Positions 54,012 through 62,136 of a stretch of DNA of 64,000 nt are shown piece by piece. Numbering within the stretch: the first letter of the stretch is position 1; each line of letters starts with the position of its first letter. The DNA lies in the NCBI RefSeq assembly GCF_000423165.1, contig NZ_AUHL01000008.1, positions 20,193 to 84,192 of the forward strand, given 5' to 3'. The position numbers and the translations under genes were made by a program. The DNA comes from Pseudidiomarina sediminum DSM 21906 (GTDB lineage: Bacteria > Pseudomonadota > Gammaproteobacteria > Enterobacterales > Alteromonadaceae). The notes below the pieces were generated by a model that had not been told where the DNA came from, did no database searches, and worked only from the letters and a program-made list of their open reading frames with translations.

Positions 54012-54722
54012 ATGAGTGAACTACGACTCTACGAAGGCTTGATGCTACTGGCATTAAGTGAAGAGAAGGGCACCATTGAAGGTGCTTACATTGAGTACGG
54101 CGTCGCCGCGGCAATGCTCGCGGAACTGCTGCTTTTAAAAAAGCTTACCTTAACCAATGAGCGGACGCCTAAAGTACAGGTCAGCGACACGGCCGTGATC
54201 GGCGATGACGTCCTTGATGAAGGTTTGCAAAAAATCGCCCAAAGCAAACGTCCACGCAAACTGAAAGATTGGGTAACAAAGCTTGCGCAAGTTGCCGATC
54301 TTAAACATAAAGTTGCTGCAGCCTTAGTGCGCGATGGCGTTGTTGCGCTCGAAGAGAAAAAAATTCTTTGGTTGTTCACGCAAAAAGTCTATCCCGAATT
54401 AAACCCCGAGCCCGAACAAGCGTTACGTCGCGCGTTACGCGATTTAGTTTTGGAGCAACCGCTGGAGGTGAATCCTCGACAGGTGTTGCTGCTGGCCTTA
54501 GCGCAAAGTGCACGTTTGTTGCCACAAGTCTTCTCAAAAGCGGAACTTAAGACGCATAAAAAGCGGATTGAAGAATTGGTTAAAGGCGAGCAGCTTGGCG
54601 TCATTACCAAAGATGTTATCGCGGCCGTTGAAGTGGCGATGATGGTCGCTGTGATGTTGCCAGCGATGACGGCAGCAACATCGGCTGCTACCGCATCAAG
54701 TGTTTCTTCGAGCAGTTGTTAG
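54012..54722 (+). CDS. GPP34/GOLPH3-family lipid-associated protein
   Basis: A 236-residue alpha-helical protein. The N-terminus LYEGLMLLALSEEKGTI is the GPP34 start, followed by AAAMLAELLLLKKLTL, DEGLQKIAQ, and KHKVAAALVRDGVVALEEKKILWLF, all in the order found in eukaryotic GOLPH3 and its bacterial relatives. GOLPH3 binds phosphatidylinositol-4-phosphate; bacterial members are not well understood. The C-terminus has a hydrophobic Ala/Met-rich segment (VEVAMMVAVMLPAMTAATSA) that could insert in membrane, then SSSSC. Confidence 0.82.
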   Translation: MSELRLYEGLMLLALSEEKGTIEGAYIEYGVAAAMLAELLLLKKLTLTNERTPKVQVSDTAVIGDDVLDEGLQKIAQSKRPRKLKDWVTKLAQVADLKHKVAAALVRDGVVALEEKKILWLFTQKVYPELNPEPEQALRRALRDLVLEQPLEVNPRQVLLLALAQSARLLPQVFSKAELKTHKKRIEELVKGEQLGVITKDVIAAVEVAMMVAVMLPAMTAATSAATASSVSSSSC

Positions 54723-54850
54723 TCTTGCTGCTTAAAGTTTTAGGGTAAAACAGCGGAGCGGGGTATAAATGTTAGTCGTTTGGCTAGCGCTGATTTTAAA
54801 ATCCCGTTAATATTGCGCTCCCAATAATTTTCGTTAAGAAAAGGATCTTT

Positions 54851-55165
54851 ATGTTATCCCCTATCAAAATGCTTACTGCGGCAGCAGCTTTGGTTGTTCT
54901 TGCTGGTTGTAGTTCACCACAAGACGACATTCTCAACACCATGGAAACCGCGGTAGCTGAGATGAAAGAACTGGCAGCAAAAGATAATGTTTGCGAGTCA
55001 GACTTTGACGAATTACAGAGTTCGATTGACACTCTTGATCAAAAGTACACTGAAGAAGACTTCAACGAGATGACTGCTGAACAGCAAGAACAACTTGCTG
55101 TGTACGGCGCTGAAATTATGGGCCTTGCGTTCAAATTGGCGTTCAAAGTCGATAGCAGCTGCTAA
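54851..55165 (+). CDS. Small lipoprotein of unknown function
   Basis: A 104-residue predicted lipoprotein with lipobox VLAGC (cysteine 20), followed by an acidic helical region with two further cysteines (DNVCESDF and the terminal DSSC) that might form a disulfide. Rich in Glu, Asp, Gln. The ribosome binding site is AAAAGGATCTTT. I do not recognise a named family with confidence; it stands alone between the GPP34 and phosphoesterase genes. Confidence 0.72.
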   Translation: MLSPIKMLTAAAALVVLAGCSSPQDDILNTMETAVAEMKELAAKDNVCESDFDELQSSIDTLDQKYTEEDFNEMTAEQQEQLAVYGAEIMGLAFKLAFKVDSSC

Positions 55166-55176
55166 GCATTGCTAGC

Positions 55177-55245
55177 AAGGTTGTGGCGAACACAACCTTT
55201 GTCATAAAACAGCGTTAGGGTAGTTCTTTCCCTAGCGCTGTTGTT
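55177..55245 (+). terminator. Two tandem hairpins after the small lipoprotein
   Basis: First hairpin: AAGGTTGTG/CACAACCTT with a five-base loop (55177-55199). Second: ACAGCGTTAGGG/CCCTAGCGCTGT with one mismatch and a nine-base loop (55209-55241). T-tracts are short, so termination may be partial into the phosphoesterase gene. Confidence 0.6.
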
Positions 55246-55261
55246 GTATTAAGAGGATGGT

Positions 55262-56263
55262 ATGAAGCCTTTGTTACTTAGCCTGCTGGCGCTCACAGCC
55301 GCAGCTTGCACGGTAAAGCCCGCACCTGAGCCTGCTGGCTTTGAGTTTTTGGTGGTCGGTGATATGCCGTACAACGCGAGCGATGTGCGTATGTTGCAGC
55401 AAACCGAGCAATGGAGCCACACTCACGAAATTCCGTTTGTGTTGCATTTGGGGGACTACAAGTCAGGTGGCAAACCATGTACCGCAAACTACGATAATGA
55501 CTTTGCCCAGTTACTTGAAGACTTTGCACCACTGCCAGTGTTTTATACGCCAGGTGATAACGAGTGGACCGATTGTGACCGTTTTGAAGACCCGAATACA
55601 GGTGCGAAGTATTCCGAGCTAGCGCGTCTTACTGAAGTGCGTCGTCGTTTCGCAGTGCTACCTGAGGGAAGTGCATCGCTGCGCGCAGAGCAACAACAAA
55701 GCTTGCCAGAAAATATGGCATGGCAACATCGCAACGTTCACTTTATGACGGTGCATGTGTCGGGCACCAATAATGGCCGTGATCACGTGGCCGTTGATGA
55801 TTTAGAGCTGGCCTTGCAAGCAGCGAACGCGCGCGAGCAGGGCGCCGTGCATTGGATTCGACAGCAATTTTCGACGGCTCGCGCCAACCAGGCGGAAGCC
55901 GTGGTGCTGGCGATGCAAGCTGACATGACCGTGCACGCAGGCTTTCACGAGCAAACACCGTGTACAGCTGTTGCGCGAGGTAACCAAGCCTGTGACGCTT
56001 ACGTGGTGATCCGTCGCGAAATACAGCAACAAGCCCAGCGCTTCAAAAAGCCTGTTTTAGTGATCCATGGCGATACACCTGAATTTGAGTTGGTACGTGA
56101 CTTTGCGGGAAATGAAGCAAGCAATTTGTGGCGTTTAAATGCGGCAGGTGATGCTGGGGTGAACGCGTTCGGCGTTGCTTACGGCACCCAAGACGTTACC
56201 GAGGTGCGTTACACCGGTGACCTTATGCAACCATTTGAAATGAAAGGTGTTTTCACGAAATGA
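55262..56263 (+). CDS. Calcineurin-like phosphoesterase lipoprotein
   Basis: A 333-residue exported protein; the N-terminus ends in a lipobox-like TAAAC. Metallophosphoesterase motifs are visible as VVGDMPY, LHLGDYKSGG, TPGDNEWTDC, and VIHGDTPEF, giving metal-binding Asp, Asn and His. The spacing differs from the PAP-like enzyme at 49.8 kb, so it is a different subfamily. Substrate unknown. It lies between a lipoprotein and the third BON gene with no clear operon partner. Confidence 0.8.
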   Translation: MKPLLLSLLALTAAACTVKPAPEPAGFEFLVVGDMPYNASDVRMLQQTEQWSHTHEIPFVLHLGDYKSGGKPCTANYDNDFAQLLEDFAPLPVFYTPGDNEWTDCDRFEDPNTGAKYSELARLTEVRRRFAVLPEGSASLRAEQQQSLPENMAWQHRNVHFMTVHVSGTNNGRDHVAVDDLELALQAANAREQGAVHWIRQQFSTARANQAEAVVLAMQADMTVHAGFHEQTPCTAVARGNQACDAYVVIRREIQQQAQRFKKPVLVIHGDTPEFELVRDFAGNEASNLWRLNAAGDAGVNAFGVAYGTQDVTEVRYTGDLMQPFEMKGVFTK

Positions 56264-56373
56264 TAAGACTAAACGTTACGTAGCGTTACAGTTGGTTTGA
56301 GTTGCTATTGTTGTGTTTTTGTTAGCATTATTGAGTGGTTTTCTTTACAAAAACTAGAGCTTGTAAAAGCGTG

Positions 56374-56411
56374 GCAAAGCGCCTTCAAACTCCCAAATCC
56401 TTCGTTATAGT
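56374..56411 (+). promoter_or_regulatory. Conserved BON promoter box, copy 3
   Basis: Begins GCAAAGCGCCTTC and ends in TATAGT at positions 33-38 of the box, as in copies 1 and 2. It lies 46 bases before the third BON ATG. Confidence 0.65.
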
Positions 56412-56457
56412 TAACCTCGAAAAGCAATTTTGCTTAACACCCACTGGAGGTACTATC

Positions 56458-56835
56458 ATGAAAAACGCTATCGTGAAAAACCTAAATGCAGTATGTGTTG
56501 TAACCGCTGTTTCTGCCCTTACTTTTGGTTCAGCAGCTATGGCTGCAACACCTTTGCAGGAGCATGACCAAAATAAAGCAGAGCAAGCGATGGAGCAAAC
56601 CGGCGACTACTTGAGTGATGCCGCTATCACCACCAAAGTGAAGTCGACCATTCTTGCCAGTGACGCGCTTAACGTGTTGCAAATTAACGTCGAAACCAAT
56701 GATGGCGTGGTGCAATTAAGCGGCTTTGTTGCTGACGAAGAAGATATTGACACCGCTGAACGCATCGTCCGTGGTATTGATGGTGTGAAAGATGTCGAGA
56801 ATGACATCGAGGTAAAGCAAGACGCTTCAGCCTAA
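56458..56835 (+). CDS. Periplasmic BON-domain protein, paralog 3
   Basis: A 125-residue secreted protein: signal peptide ending AMA, a polar linker with QEHDQNKAEQAMEQTG, and a single BON domain with LSDAAITTKVKSTIL, VETNDGVVQLSGFV, and IDGVKDVENDIEV. The DGVVQLSG form and longer linker set it slightly apart from paralogs 1 and 2. ATG 56458 follows TGGAGGTACTATC; an upstream in-frame GTG or ATG would precede the promoter box and is rejected. Confidence 0.88.
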   Translation: MKNAIVKNLNAVCVVTAVSALTFGSAAMAATPLQEHDQNKAEQAMEQTGDYLSDAAITTKVKSTILASDALNVLQINVETNDGVVQLSGFVADEEDIDTAERIVRGIDGVKDVENDIEVKQDASA

Positions 56836-56857
56836 TGTTTTAGCAAATGAAAAACTT

Positions 56858-56887
56858 AAAAACCCCGCCTGAGAGCGGGGTTTTTTT
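56858..56887 (+). terminator. Rho-independent terminator after BON paralog 3
   Basis: AAAAACCCCGC, loop CTGAGA, GCGGGGTTTTT plus two further T residues. Confidence 0.93.
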
Positions 56888-56981
56888 ATGCGCATCGTCA
56901 TATTGTCGATAGCTGACTTGTTCTCTATAAGTGTTTTAGTTTTTTTTATTGTTAAATAAGAAACCAAAGGGAACGAAGCAC

Positions 56982-58028
56982 ATGAGTATTTTAAAGTACA
57001 CCGCATTAGCATTAGCTGTTGGTGCAAGTGTGAGCATGACGACACCAGCGCAAGCTCAATCACGGACGTATGTGGTTGAAGGAACGGTCAACGAAAGCAC
57101 ATTCGATTGGGAGAGCGGCGACGATTTGTGGCTCATTGATAACATAGAGGACATCGTCGGTTTTCGTATGATTGTCACCTACGATGATAGCCTTATGTTC
57201 TACGACACTGATAGCTACTGGGACGAGGAAGAAAGTATCTTTTACGAAGACTCAGATGCGGCAGGTATGGCTTTTACGGCGTTGCGTTTTGAGTTTCTTG
57301 ATAGTGACGGCAATGTTGTTGAGCAAAGTCAAATTCCGATGGTGCCTGACGTGCAGACTCCTGTCATTGACGAGTTTGACTTTGAGTTCAATCAAGATCT
57401 TGACCTTGAAGAAGGTGGCGAGGTTTACGACGAAGATCTCGATGTCGAGTTTGATTTCGTCGAGAATGGGACGCTTGATTGGTGGCCGTGCGAGCCTGTG
57501 AGTCCGATGCAGCCTTGTACCTTCCATGCGCTTGATTTCGATATCGATACCGATCGCGGTGATGCCCCGTTATTTACCCACGACGGCACACGCTTAGAAC
57601 CTGTAACCTATCTTGGTACTGCAAACTTTGAGGGTAACTTTTACTACTGGCAGGAAGTCAATTACGGTGAAGGTTATGACTACGCTGAAATTGATCTGTA
57701 TTTTGACATTCACTCCATTTATTTCGATGCAGACCTTGATGGTGTGGCAGATGAGCTTGATAGCTGTGACGCCAGCGTGACTGGTGGCACTGTCACTTTT
57801 GGTGAATACGATTCAGGCGTTGAGAACGTGATGGCCAGTAATGGTTGTACCGTGATGGATAGCTACTTGGCGTGCGACGCGGGTGGCCAAAGTATGTACG
57901 GCGGTCCAACTTACTGTGAGATGCAAGTTGCCTATTCACTGTACCGTGACGGTACTGTGGACTACAGCGACGTACGCACATTACGTACAGCGCTTTACAA
58001 CGCCTATCGCTCGGGTGCGATGCGTTAA
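56982..58028 (+). CDS. Secreted acidic protein of unknown family, paralog A
   Basis: A 348-residue exported protein (signal peptide ending TPAQAQ), very rich in Asp and Glu. A short DADLDGVADELDSCD segment near residue 255 resembles a thrombospondin type 3 calcium loop. The C-terminal module contains TVTFGEYDSGVEN, GCTVMDSYLAC, GPTYCEMQVAYSLY, and RDGTVDYSDVRTLRTAL, the last like the second half of an EF-hand or dockerin repeat. The same segments in the same order occur in the next gene. Function unknown; calcium-dependent surface or matrix role is a guess. Confidence 0.75.
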   Translation: MSILKYTALALAVGASVSMTTPAQAQSRTYVVEGTVNESTFDWESGDDLWLIDNIEDIVGFRMIVTYDDSLMFYDTDSYWDEEESIFYEDSDAAGMAFTALRFEFLDSDGNVVEQSQIPMVPDVQTPVIDEFDFEFNQDLDLEEGGEVYDEDLDVEFDFVENGTLDWWPCEPVSPMQPCTFHALDFDIDTDRGDAPLFTHDGTRLEPVTYLGTANFEGNFYYWQEVNYGEGYDYAEIDLYFDIHSIYFDADLDGVADELDSCDASVTGGTVTFGEYDSGVENVMASNGCTVMDSYLACDAGGQSMYGGPTYCEMQVAYSLYRDGTVDYSDVRTLRTALYNAYRSGAMR

Positions 58029-58054
58029 TCACTTAGATTATGCTTTTTGTTGTA

Positions 58055-58094
58055 AAACACCACTTTTCAACTCTCTGAAAAGTGGTGTTTTTGT
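58055..58094 (+). terminator. Terminator between acidic paralogs
   Basis: AAAACACCACTTTTCA, loop ACTCTC, TGAAAAGTGGTGTTTT: 16-bp perfect arms with T-tract. It separates the two paralogs into separate transcripts. Confidence 0.92.
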
Positions 58095-58176
58095 ATGTTT
58101 TTTATCCATCAGGTTGGCAAAGTTAACAATGTAAAACTATTTTTGTAGGGTTCTAACAACAAGAGTGAACACTACA

Positions 58177-59178
58177 ATGAAAGCAAAACTCCTACCACTG
58201 GCAATCATGGCCGCGCTCGGGACGTCGATGAGTGCGCCGTTGCTTGCACAAGAAAAAGCCTTGGTTATTGAAGGTTACCTTGATGAAGGTACGTACTTTG
58301 ATTTTGTCGGATTCGATGAGAGTAACCTCGGTGATGCCGCACGATTTCGCGCAACCTTTATTTATGATCCGAGCTTCATGACCTACATCGCAGATGCAGG
58401 GGAAGGTGAAGCTGAGTTTAACAATCAGGGGCTCCAAACTGTGGAAGAAATGCGGTTTGAGTTTTTTGATGCGATGGGCGCGCCCATTATGGGGCCTGGT
58501 TTACCCATTGTGCTTAACCCTGATCAGCAGGATGCCTATGATGAATATGTCGATTTCGATTTTCTGCAAATGATCGGTGGCGGTCGAGGAGAGATCGACA
58601 CAGATTATGATATCGAGACGTGTGGACAATTTGAATGTACCTATCTCTGGACCGACTTTGATATTTGGTCCGCTGGTGAGTTTGAGCAAGGTGAGGGCGG
58701 TGGAATGCCACTTCCCGTTCATAATGACACGGGCAGCGCACTTGAACCTATTACCTATATGGGAACCGCAAACCACTACGCCGAGTTTTTTATGGAGGAG
58801 TATAGTGATAATGGCGAGTTCGAGATGGGTCCGGAACGCGCTATTGATATGTGGGGGGCTGTGGCGGACACCGTTTATCACGACGCTTGTCCGTTCTCGA
58901 ATGAGCAAGAAACGGTTACCTTTGGTGAGTATGATACCGGTGTTGAAAACTACACCGATGCAACGGGTTGTACGGTGATGGATCACTATCAAATGTGCTG
59001 GGAGCAACAGCAATCGTCGAGTAGTTTCTTGTCCTACTCTGGTCCGAGCTATTGTGAGCGGCAAGTGGCGTATACACTTTATGGCGATGGTGTGATTGAT
59101 TACAACGAGGTACGGGCACTGCGGAACTATTTAACCATGTTTTACCGCTCTGGTGGTTGGATGTGGGGACCTATCTAA
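58177..59178 (+). CDS. Secreted acidic protein of unknown family, paralog B
   Basis: A 333-residue exported protein (signal peptide ending PLLAQ). It aligns by eye with paralog A along its length: EEMRFEFFDAMG vs ALRFEFLDSDG, ALEPITYMGTAN vs RLEPVTYLGTAN, TVTFGEYDTGVEN, GCTVMDHYQMC, GPSYCERQVAYTLY, and GDGVIDYNEVRALRNYL. The last segment resembles an EF-hand loop. It lacks the DADLDGVAD loop of A. Four to six cysteines in the C-terminal half could form disulfides. ATG 58177 is used; GTG 58165 is possible. Confidence 0.74.
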   Translation: MKAKLLPLAIMAALGTSMSAPLLAQEKALVIEGYLDEGTYFDFVGFDESNLGDAARFRATFIYDPSFMTYIADAGEGEAEFNNQGLQTVEEMRFEFFDAMGAPIMGPGLPIVLNPDQQDAYDEYVDFDFLQMIGGGRGEIDTDYDIETCGQFECTYLWTDFDIWSAGEFEQGEGGGMPLPVHNDTGSALEPITYMGTANHYAEFFMEEYSDNGEFEMGPERAIDMWGAVADTVYHDACPFSNEQETVTFGEYDTGVENYTDATGCTVMDHYQMCWEQQQSSSSFLSYSGPSYCERQVAYTLYGDGVIDYNEVRALRNYLTMFYRSGGWMWGPI

Positions 59179-59202
59179 AAGGTTCGTTGTCATCTTAATT
59201 TT

Positions 59203-59230
59203 AAAGCCCACTCAATCGAGTGGGCTTTTT
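59203..59230 (+). terminator. Rho-independent terminator after acidic paralog B
   Basis: AAAGCCCACTC, loop AATC, GAGTGGGCTTTTT. Confidence 0.92.
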
Positions 59231-59340
59231 GTTTGCGCACTGAATGCACACAAAAACTTACAAATAGTAACTTTCTTGCAGTATCCGCCAGCGACCAAGA
59301 TGCGTAGAGTACAAATAATCGACAATCAAAAGGAAACGCG

Positions 59341-60786
59341 ATGAAAACCTTAGGTTTACTCACATCAGCCTGCGCAGGGTTGTTACTCATGACCGGCTGC
59401 AGCACGGTTGCCACCTCGGCCAAAGTGGATGGCGCTGAGGTGAGCCATGAAGCAACACCGCCTGCCATTGTGATCAAACAGGTCAATGTGGTGACCATGA
59501 CCGAAGCCAATAGCGTGCTTCGCAACGCGAATGTGGTGATTGATGGCACGACAATCACCGCTATTAATGGGCCTATTCCAGCAGGCGCTAAGGTGATTGA
59601 CGGGCAGGGGAAATGGCTGATGCCCGGACTTATTGATATGCACGTGCATAACCTGGTTGAGGGCAGCGTCGGGAATAATTACCCAACGAAAGGCGCCTCG
59701 ATTTACTTTGATAATCAAGACGTGATGCTGCTCTACGTTGCCACTGGCGTGACCACCGCGTTTGAATTAAGTGGTCGCGTGGAGCATTTCGGCCAGCGCA
59801 ATCAAATCGTCAAAGGTGAGGTGATCGGTCCGCGCATTGCCCTTGCGGCGCTAATTGACGGTCGTAACTCGAACCGTACCGCAAGTACACCGGAGCAAGG
59901 ACGGCAAGCCGTGCGCACCGCGAAAGGCGACGGCTATGAGTTCATTAAGGTGTATTCACGCCTGAATCAAGACACCTATCACGCCATTATTGATGAAGCG
60001 CAAAAGCAGGATCTCAAAGTGGTCGGGCATTTACCCGGTGCTTTCAAAGGAGAAACGGAGCAGGCATTTGTGCCGCATTTCGGTTTGGTTGCGCATGCAG
60101 AAGAGTTCTCTAAGCAAACCGATGATTACAGCGCAGCGTCGGCACAGCACTTTGCCGAGATGACTAAAGCCAACGGCACTTGGGTGATCCCGAACCTTTC
60201 CAACTTGGAACGCATTACCGCACAAGCAAAATCATTGGATGCGGTGCGCGATCTGCCAAGTTTGCCGTACGTGCACCCCTTGATGCAGGACAAATGGTTG
60301 ACGGCGAATCAGTACCACGAGGGCACCAGCCCTAAACGCGTGGCTTATTTTGAAAGCCTGGTCGATTTTCATGTGAAGTTGGTGAAAGCTTTTAAAGCCG
60401 CCGGCGTACCTATGTTGGCGGGTACCGATGCCGGAACCTCGGGGATTGTTTGGGGCTATGCCTTGCATGACGAGTTAGCCTTGCTGGTTGACGCCGGACT
60501 CACCACCGAAGAAGCACTTGCGGCCGCCACCCGTGACGCGGCGAAGTGGCTCGAAATTGAAGACAAGATTGGTACCGTTGAAGAAGGTAAGTTTGCCGAT
60601 TTGATCTTGTTGAATAGCAATCCGTTGGATGACATTACCAATACCCAAGACATTGCCGGCGTGTTCTTCAACGGTCGCTGGGTCGACCGCGCAACCATCG
60701 ATAGCATGCTCGCCGAGCTCGCCAAGAAGAACGCCGCTAACATCGGCAAAGACGCCTTCCTGTGGAGCAAAATCGGCGAACGCTAA
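59341..60786 (+). CDS. Amidohydrolase lipoprotein
   Basis: A 481-residue metal-dependent hydrolase with lipobox LMTGC (cysteine 20), so tethered in the envelope. Metal ligands: GLIDMHVHN, lysine in FIKVYSRL, VVGHLPG, LVAHAEEF, and AGTDAGTSG. C-terminal GTVEEGKFADLILLNSNPL is typical of imidazolonepropionase-like amidohydrolases. It belongs to the same broad family as the enzyme at 38190 but differs in membrane attachment. Substrate unknown; peptides with cyclised ends are possible. Confidence 0.85.
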   Translation: MKTLGLLTSACAGLLLMTGCSTVATSAKVDGAEVSHEATPPAIVIKQVNVVTMTEANSVLRNANVVIDGTTITAINGPIPAGAKVIDGQGKWLMPGLIDMHVHNLVEGSVGNNYPTKGASIYFDNQDVMLLYVATGVTTAFELSGRVEHFGQRNQIVKGEVIGPRIALAALIDGRNSNRTASTPEQGRQAVRTAKGDGYEFIKVYSRLNQDTYHAIIDEAQKQDLKVVGHLPGAFKGETEQAFVPHFGLVAHAEEFSKQTDDYSAASAQHFAEMTKANGTWVIPNLSNLERITAQAKSLDAVRDLPSLPYVHPLMQDKWLTANQYHEGTSPKRVAYFESLVDFHVKLVKAFKAAGVPMLAGTDAGTSGIVWGYALHDELALLVDAGLTTEEALAAATRDAAKWLEIEDKIGTVEEGKFADLILLNSNPLDDITNTQDIAGVFFNGRWVDRATIDSMLAELAKKNAANIGKDAFLWSKIGER

Positions 60787-60798
60787 CGCGCCGTAATA

Positions 60799-60836
60799 CG
60801 AAGATTGCGGGAGAACACCCCGCAATCTTCGTTTTA
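60799..60836 (+). terminator. Rho-independent terminator after amidohydrolase lipoprotein
   Basis: CGAAGATTGCGGG, seven-base loop, CCCGCAATCTTCG, TTTTATT: 13-bp arms. Confidence 0.92.
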
Positions 60837-61253
60837 TTCTTCTGTACGCTCGGTTAGCGATGTTGTGATGCGACCTGCGCTAGCTGTCGTTGGTTTGTGG
60901 CACAAAGTCAAAAGTCTGTTTTGAGCGAAAAGCAGACCTTCGGGCTTTTTGCCTGATTCAACTAGAAAATCGTATCGCTGTCATTAGTAAGCTTGGGGTA
61001 CGCGAATCAGGCTCAGCAAATTTATCTATGCAACATTGCGCGCTTTGTGATTGTGTTGTCGATTTAATTCGTTTACTGTCAATGACATAATAAAAAACAA
61101 GGCTTAGATATTGTGCGCTCCATTGAGTGTAAATGAGCATGCTCAAATTGCTTTTGCTAACTCGGAGCTTTTTAAGTCGGAAGTGCTATTTTTTCAGTAA
61201 TTTAAGAACTGAAAACTATCAGCTGAACGAGTTACGTACGCACAATAAACAAA
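60837..61253. other. Gene-free AT-rich junction before the cassette cluster
   Basis: About 420 bases with no convincing gene. Short frames on both strands lack similarity to known proteins or a good ribosome binding site. It holds a TTTTCAGT/ACTGAAAA hairpin (61191-61215) and a GAGCATGCTC palindrome. I looked for a divergently oriented integron integrase, expected here, and found no trace in the visible frames. Confidence 0.6.
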
Positions 61254-61260
61254 TGTTAGG
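61254..61260 (+). other. attI-like or cassette-boundary core site
   Basis: GTTAGGG preceded by AACAAAT, similar to the AACAAAGTTAG end of known attI sites. It marks the left boundary of the first cassette. It could instead be the right box of a degenerate attC, but no matching left box with paired inner boxes was found upstream. Confidence 0.4.
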
Positions 61261-61289
61261 GCAACTCAGCACTTATAGGTAGAAGAGTT

Positions 61290-62135
61290 ATGGATGAAAT
61301 AGAAGTATTTCCAGATAAGTACTGGCACTGCCATGTTGAGCTGGTAGGAGATAGTAAGAAGAATGACAGGTCTGCTGTGTTCAATGATTTAACATTTGAC
61401 GAACTCAGCCAGCAAATAGTAACGCCTTGGCACTCTGGTAGAGCTTTTACTGTCGATGGCATGATCATCAAAAATATTGATGACGTTCAAAAAATTAAAA
61501 TCACAAATACGCCTCAGCCGAAGTCCTACTACGCAGAGCAGCATAATAACAGGATGAGAAATTCTGGTATCGCAGATATGGCGACCAACAGAAGCCTGCT
61601 GCCTTTATCATCCGGAAAGGACTATACACATGACCTTTTGTTTAAAGAACAGGAAGTCATAAATACTACGGGAGCAGTAGTGTCTGAGAACAGTAATAAC
61701 GTATTTATAGTACATGGCCATGACGAACAAGCAAAAGAGTCATCAGCTAGGTTTGTTGAAAAGTTAGGTCTAAATGCGGTGATTCTTCATGAGCAAGCAA
61801 ATGAAGGAAAAACCATAATTGAAAAGCTCGAAAAGCATACGGATGCTGCTTACGCTGTAGTTCTTTTTACGCCCGATGATGTTGGGGCAAGTTCTGAAAC
61901 ACCAGAAAACCTACATCCAAGAGCCCGGCAAAATGTGTTAGTTGAACTTGGTTATATGGCTGCAAAGCTCGGTAGAGATAAGGTGTGCGTTCTCAGGAAA
62001 GGAAATGTAGAAATCCCTTCTGATTTTCTCGGTGTTCTATATATAGATATCGATGCAGCAGGTGCGTGGAGGCTGACGTTAGCCAAAGAGCTAAAGGTTG
62101 CTGGCTTAAAGGTAGACTTGAACGAGGCCATGTAG
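61290..62135 (+). CDS. Stand-alone TIR-like (CAP12/Pycsar effector-type) nucleotide-binding protein, cassette 1
   Basis: A 281-residue protein. The C-terminal 145 residues match the predicted nucleotide-binding TIR-like family (PF10137): FIVHGHDEQAKES (139-151), NAVILHEQANEGKTIIEKLE, VVLFTPDDVG, and RARQNVLVELGY, where E219 is the likely catalytic glutamate of an NADase. The N-terminal 130 residues are unassigned and could sense a trigger. No cyclic-nucleotide synthase (CBASS or Pycsar cyclase) is next to it. The gene stops two bases before an attC site, as expected for a cassette. AT-richer than the chromosome to its left. An antiphage role is inferred from the family. Confidence 0.85.
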   Translation: MDEIEVFPDKYWHCHVELVGDSKKNDRSAVFNDLTFDELSQQIVTPWHSGRAFTVDGMIIKNIDDVQKIKITNTPQPKSYYAEQHNNRMRNSGIADMATNRSLLPLSSGKDYTHDLLFKEQEVINTTGAVVSENSNNVFIVHGHDEQAKESSARFVEKLGLNAVILHEQANEGKTIIEKLEKHTDAAYAVVLFTPDDVGASSETPENLHPRARQNVLVELGYMAAKLGRDKVCVLRKGNVEIPSDFLGVLYIDIDAAGAWRLTLAKELKVAGLKVDLNEAM

Positions 62136-62136
62136 G

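Noticed and set aside
60890..61090. 66-codon frame before the cassette cluster
   Set aside because: No ribosome binding site, no recognisable domain, and position in a gene-free junction.
61157..61260. A fourth attC upstream of cassette 1 using CTAAC at 61156
   Set aside because: The inner box after CTAAC (GAGCT) does not match the one expected from the right side (TGTTT), unlike the other three sites.
61290..62135. Complete CBASS or Pycsar operon
   Set aside because: Only the effector-like TIR protein is present; neighbouring genes are in separate cassettes and none resembles a nucleotide cyclase.
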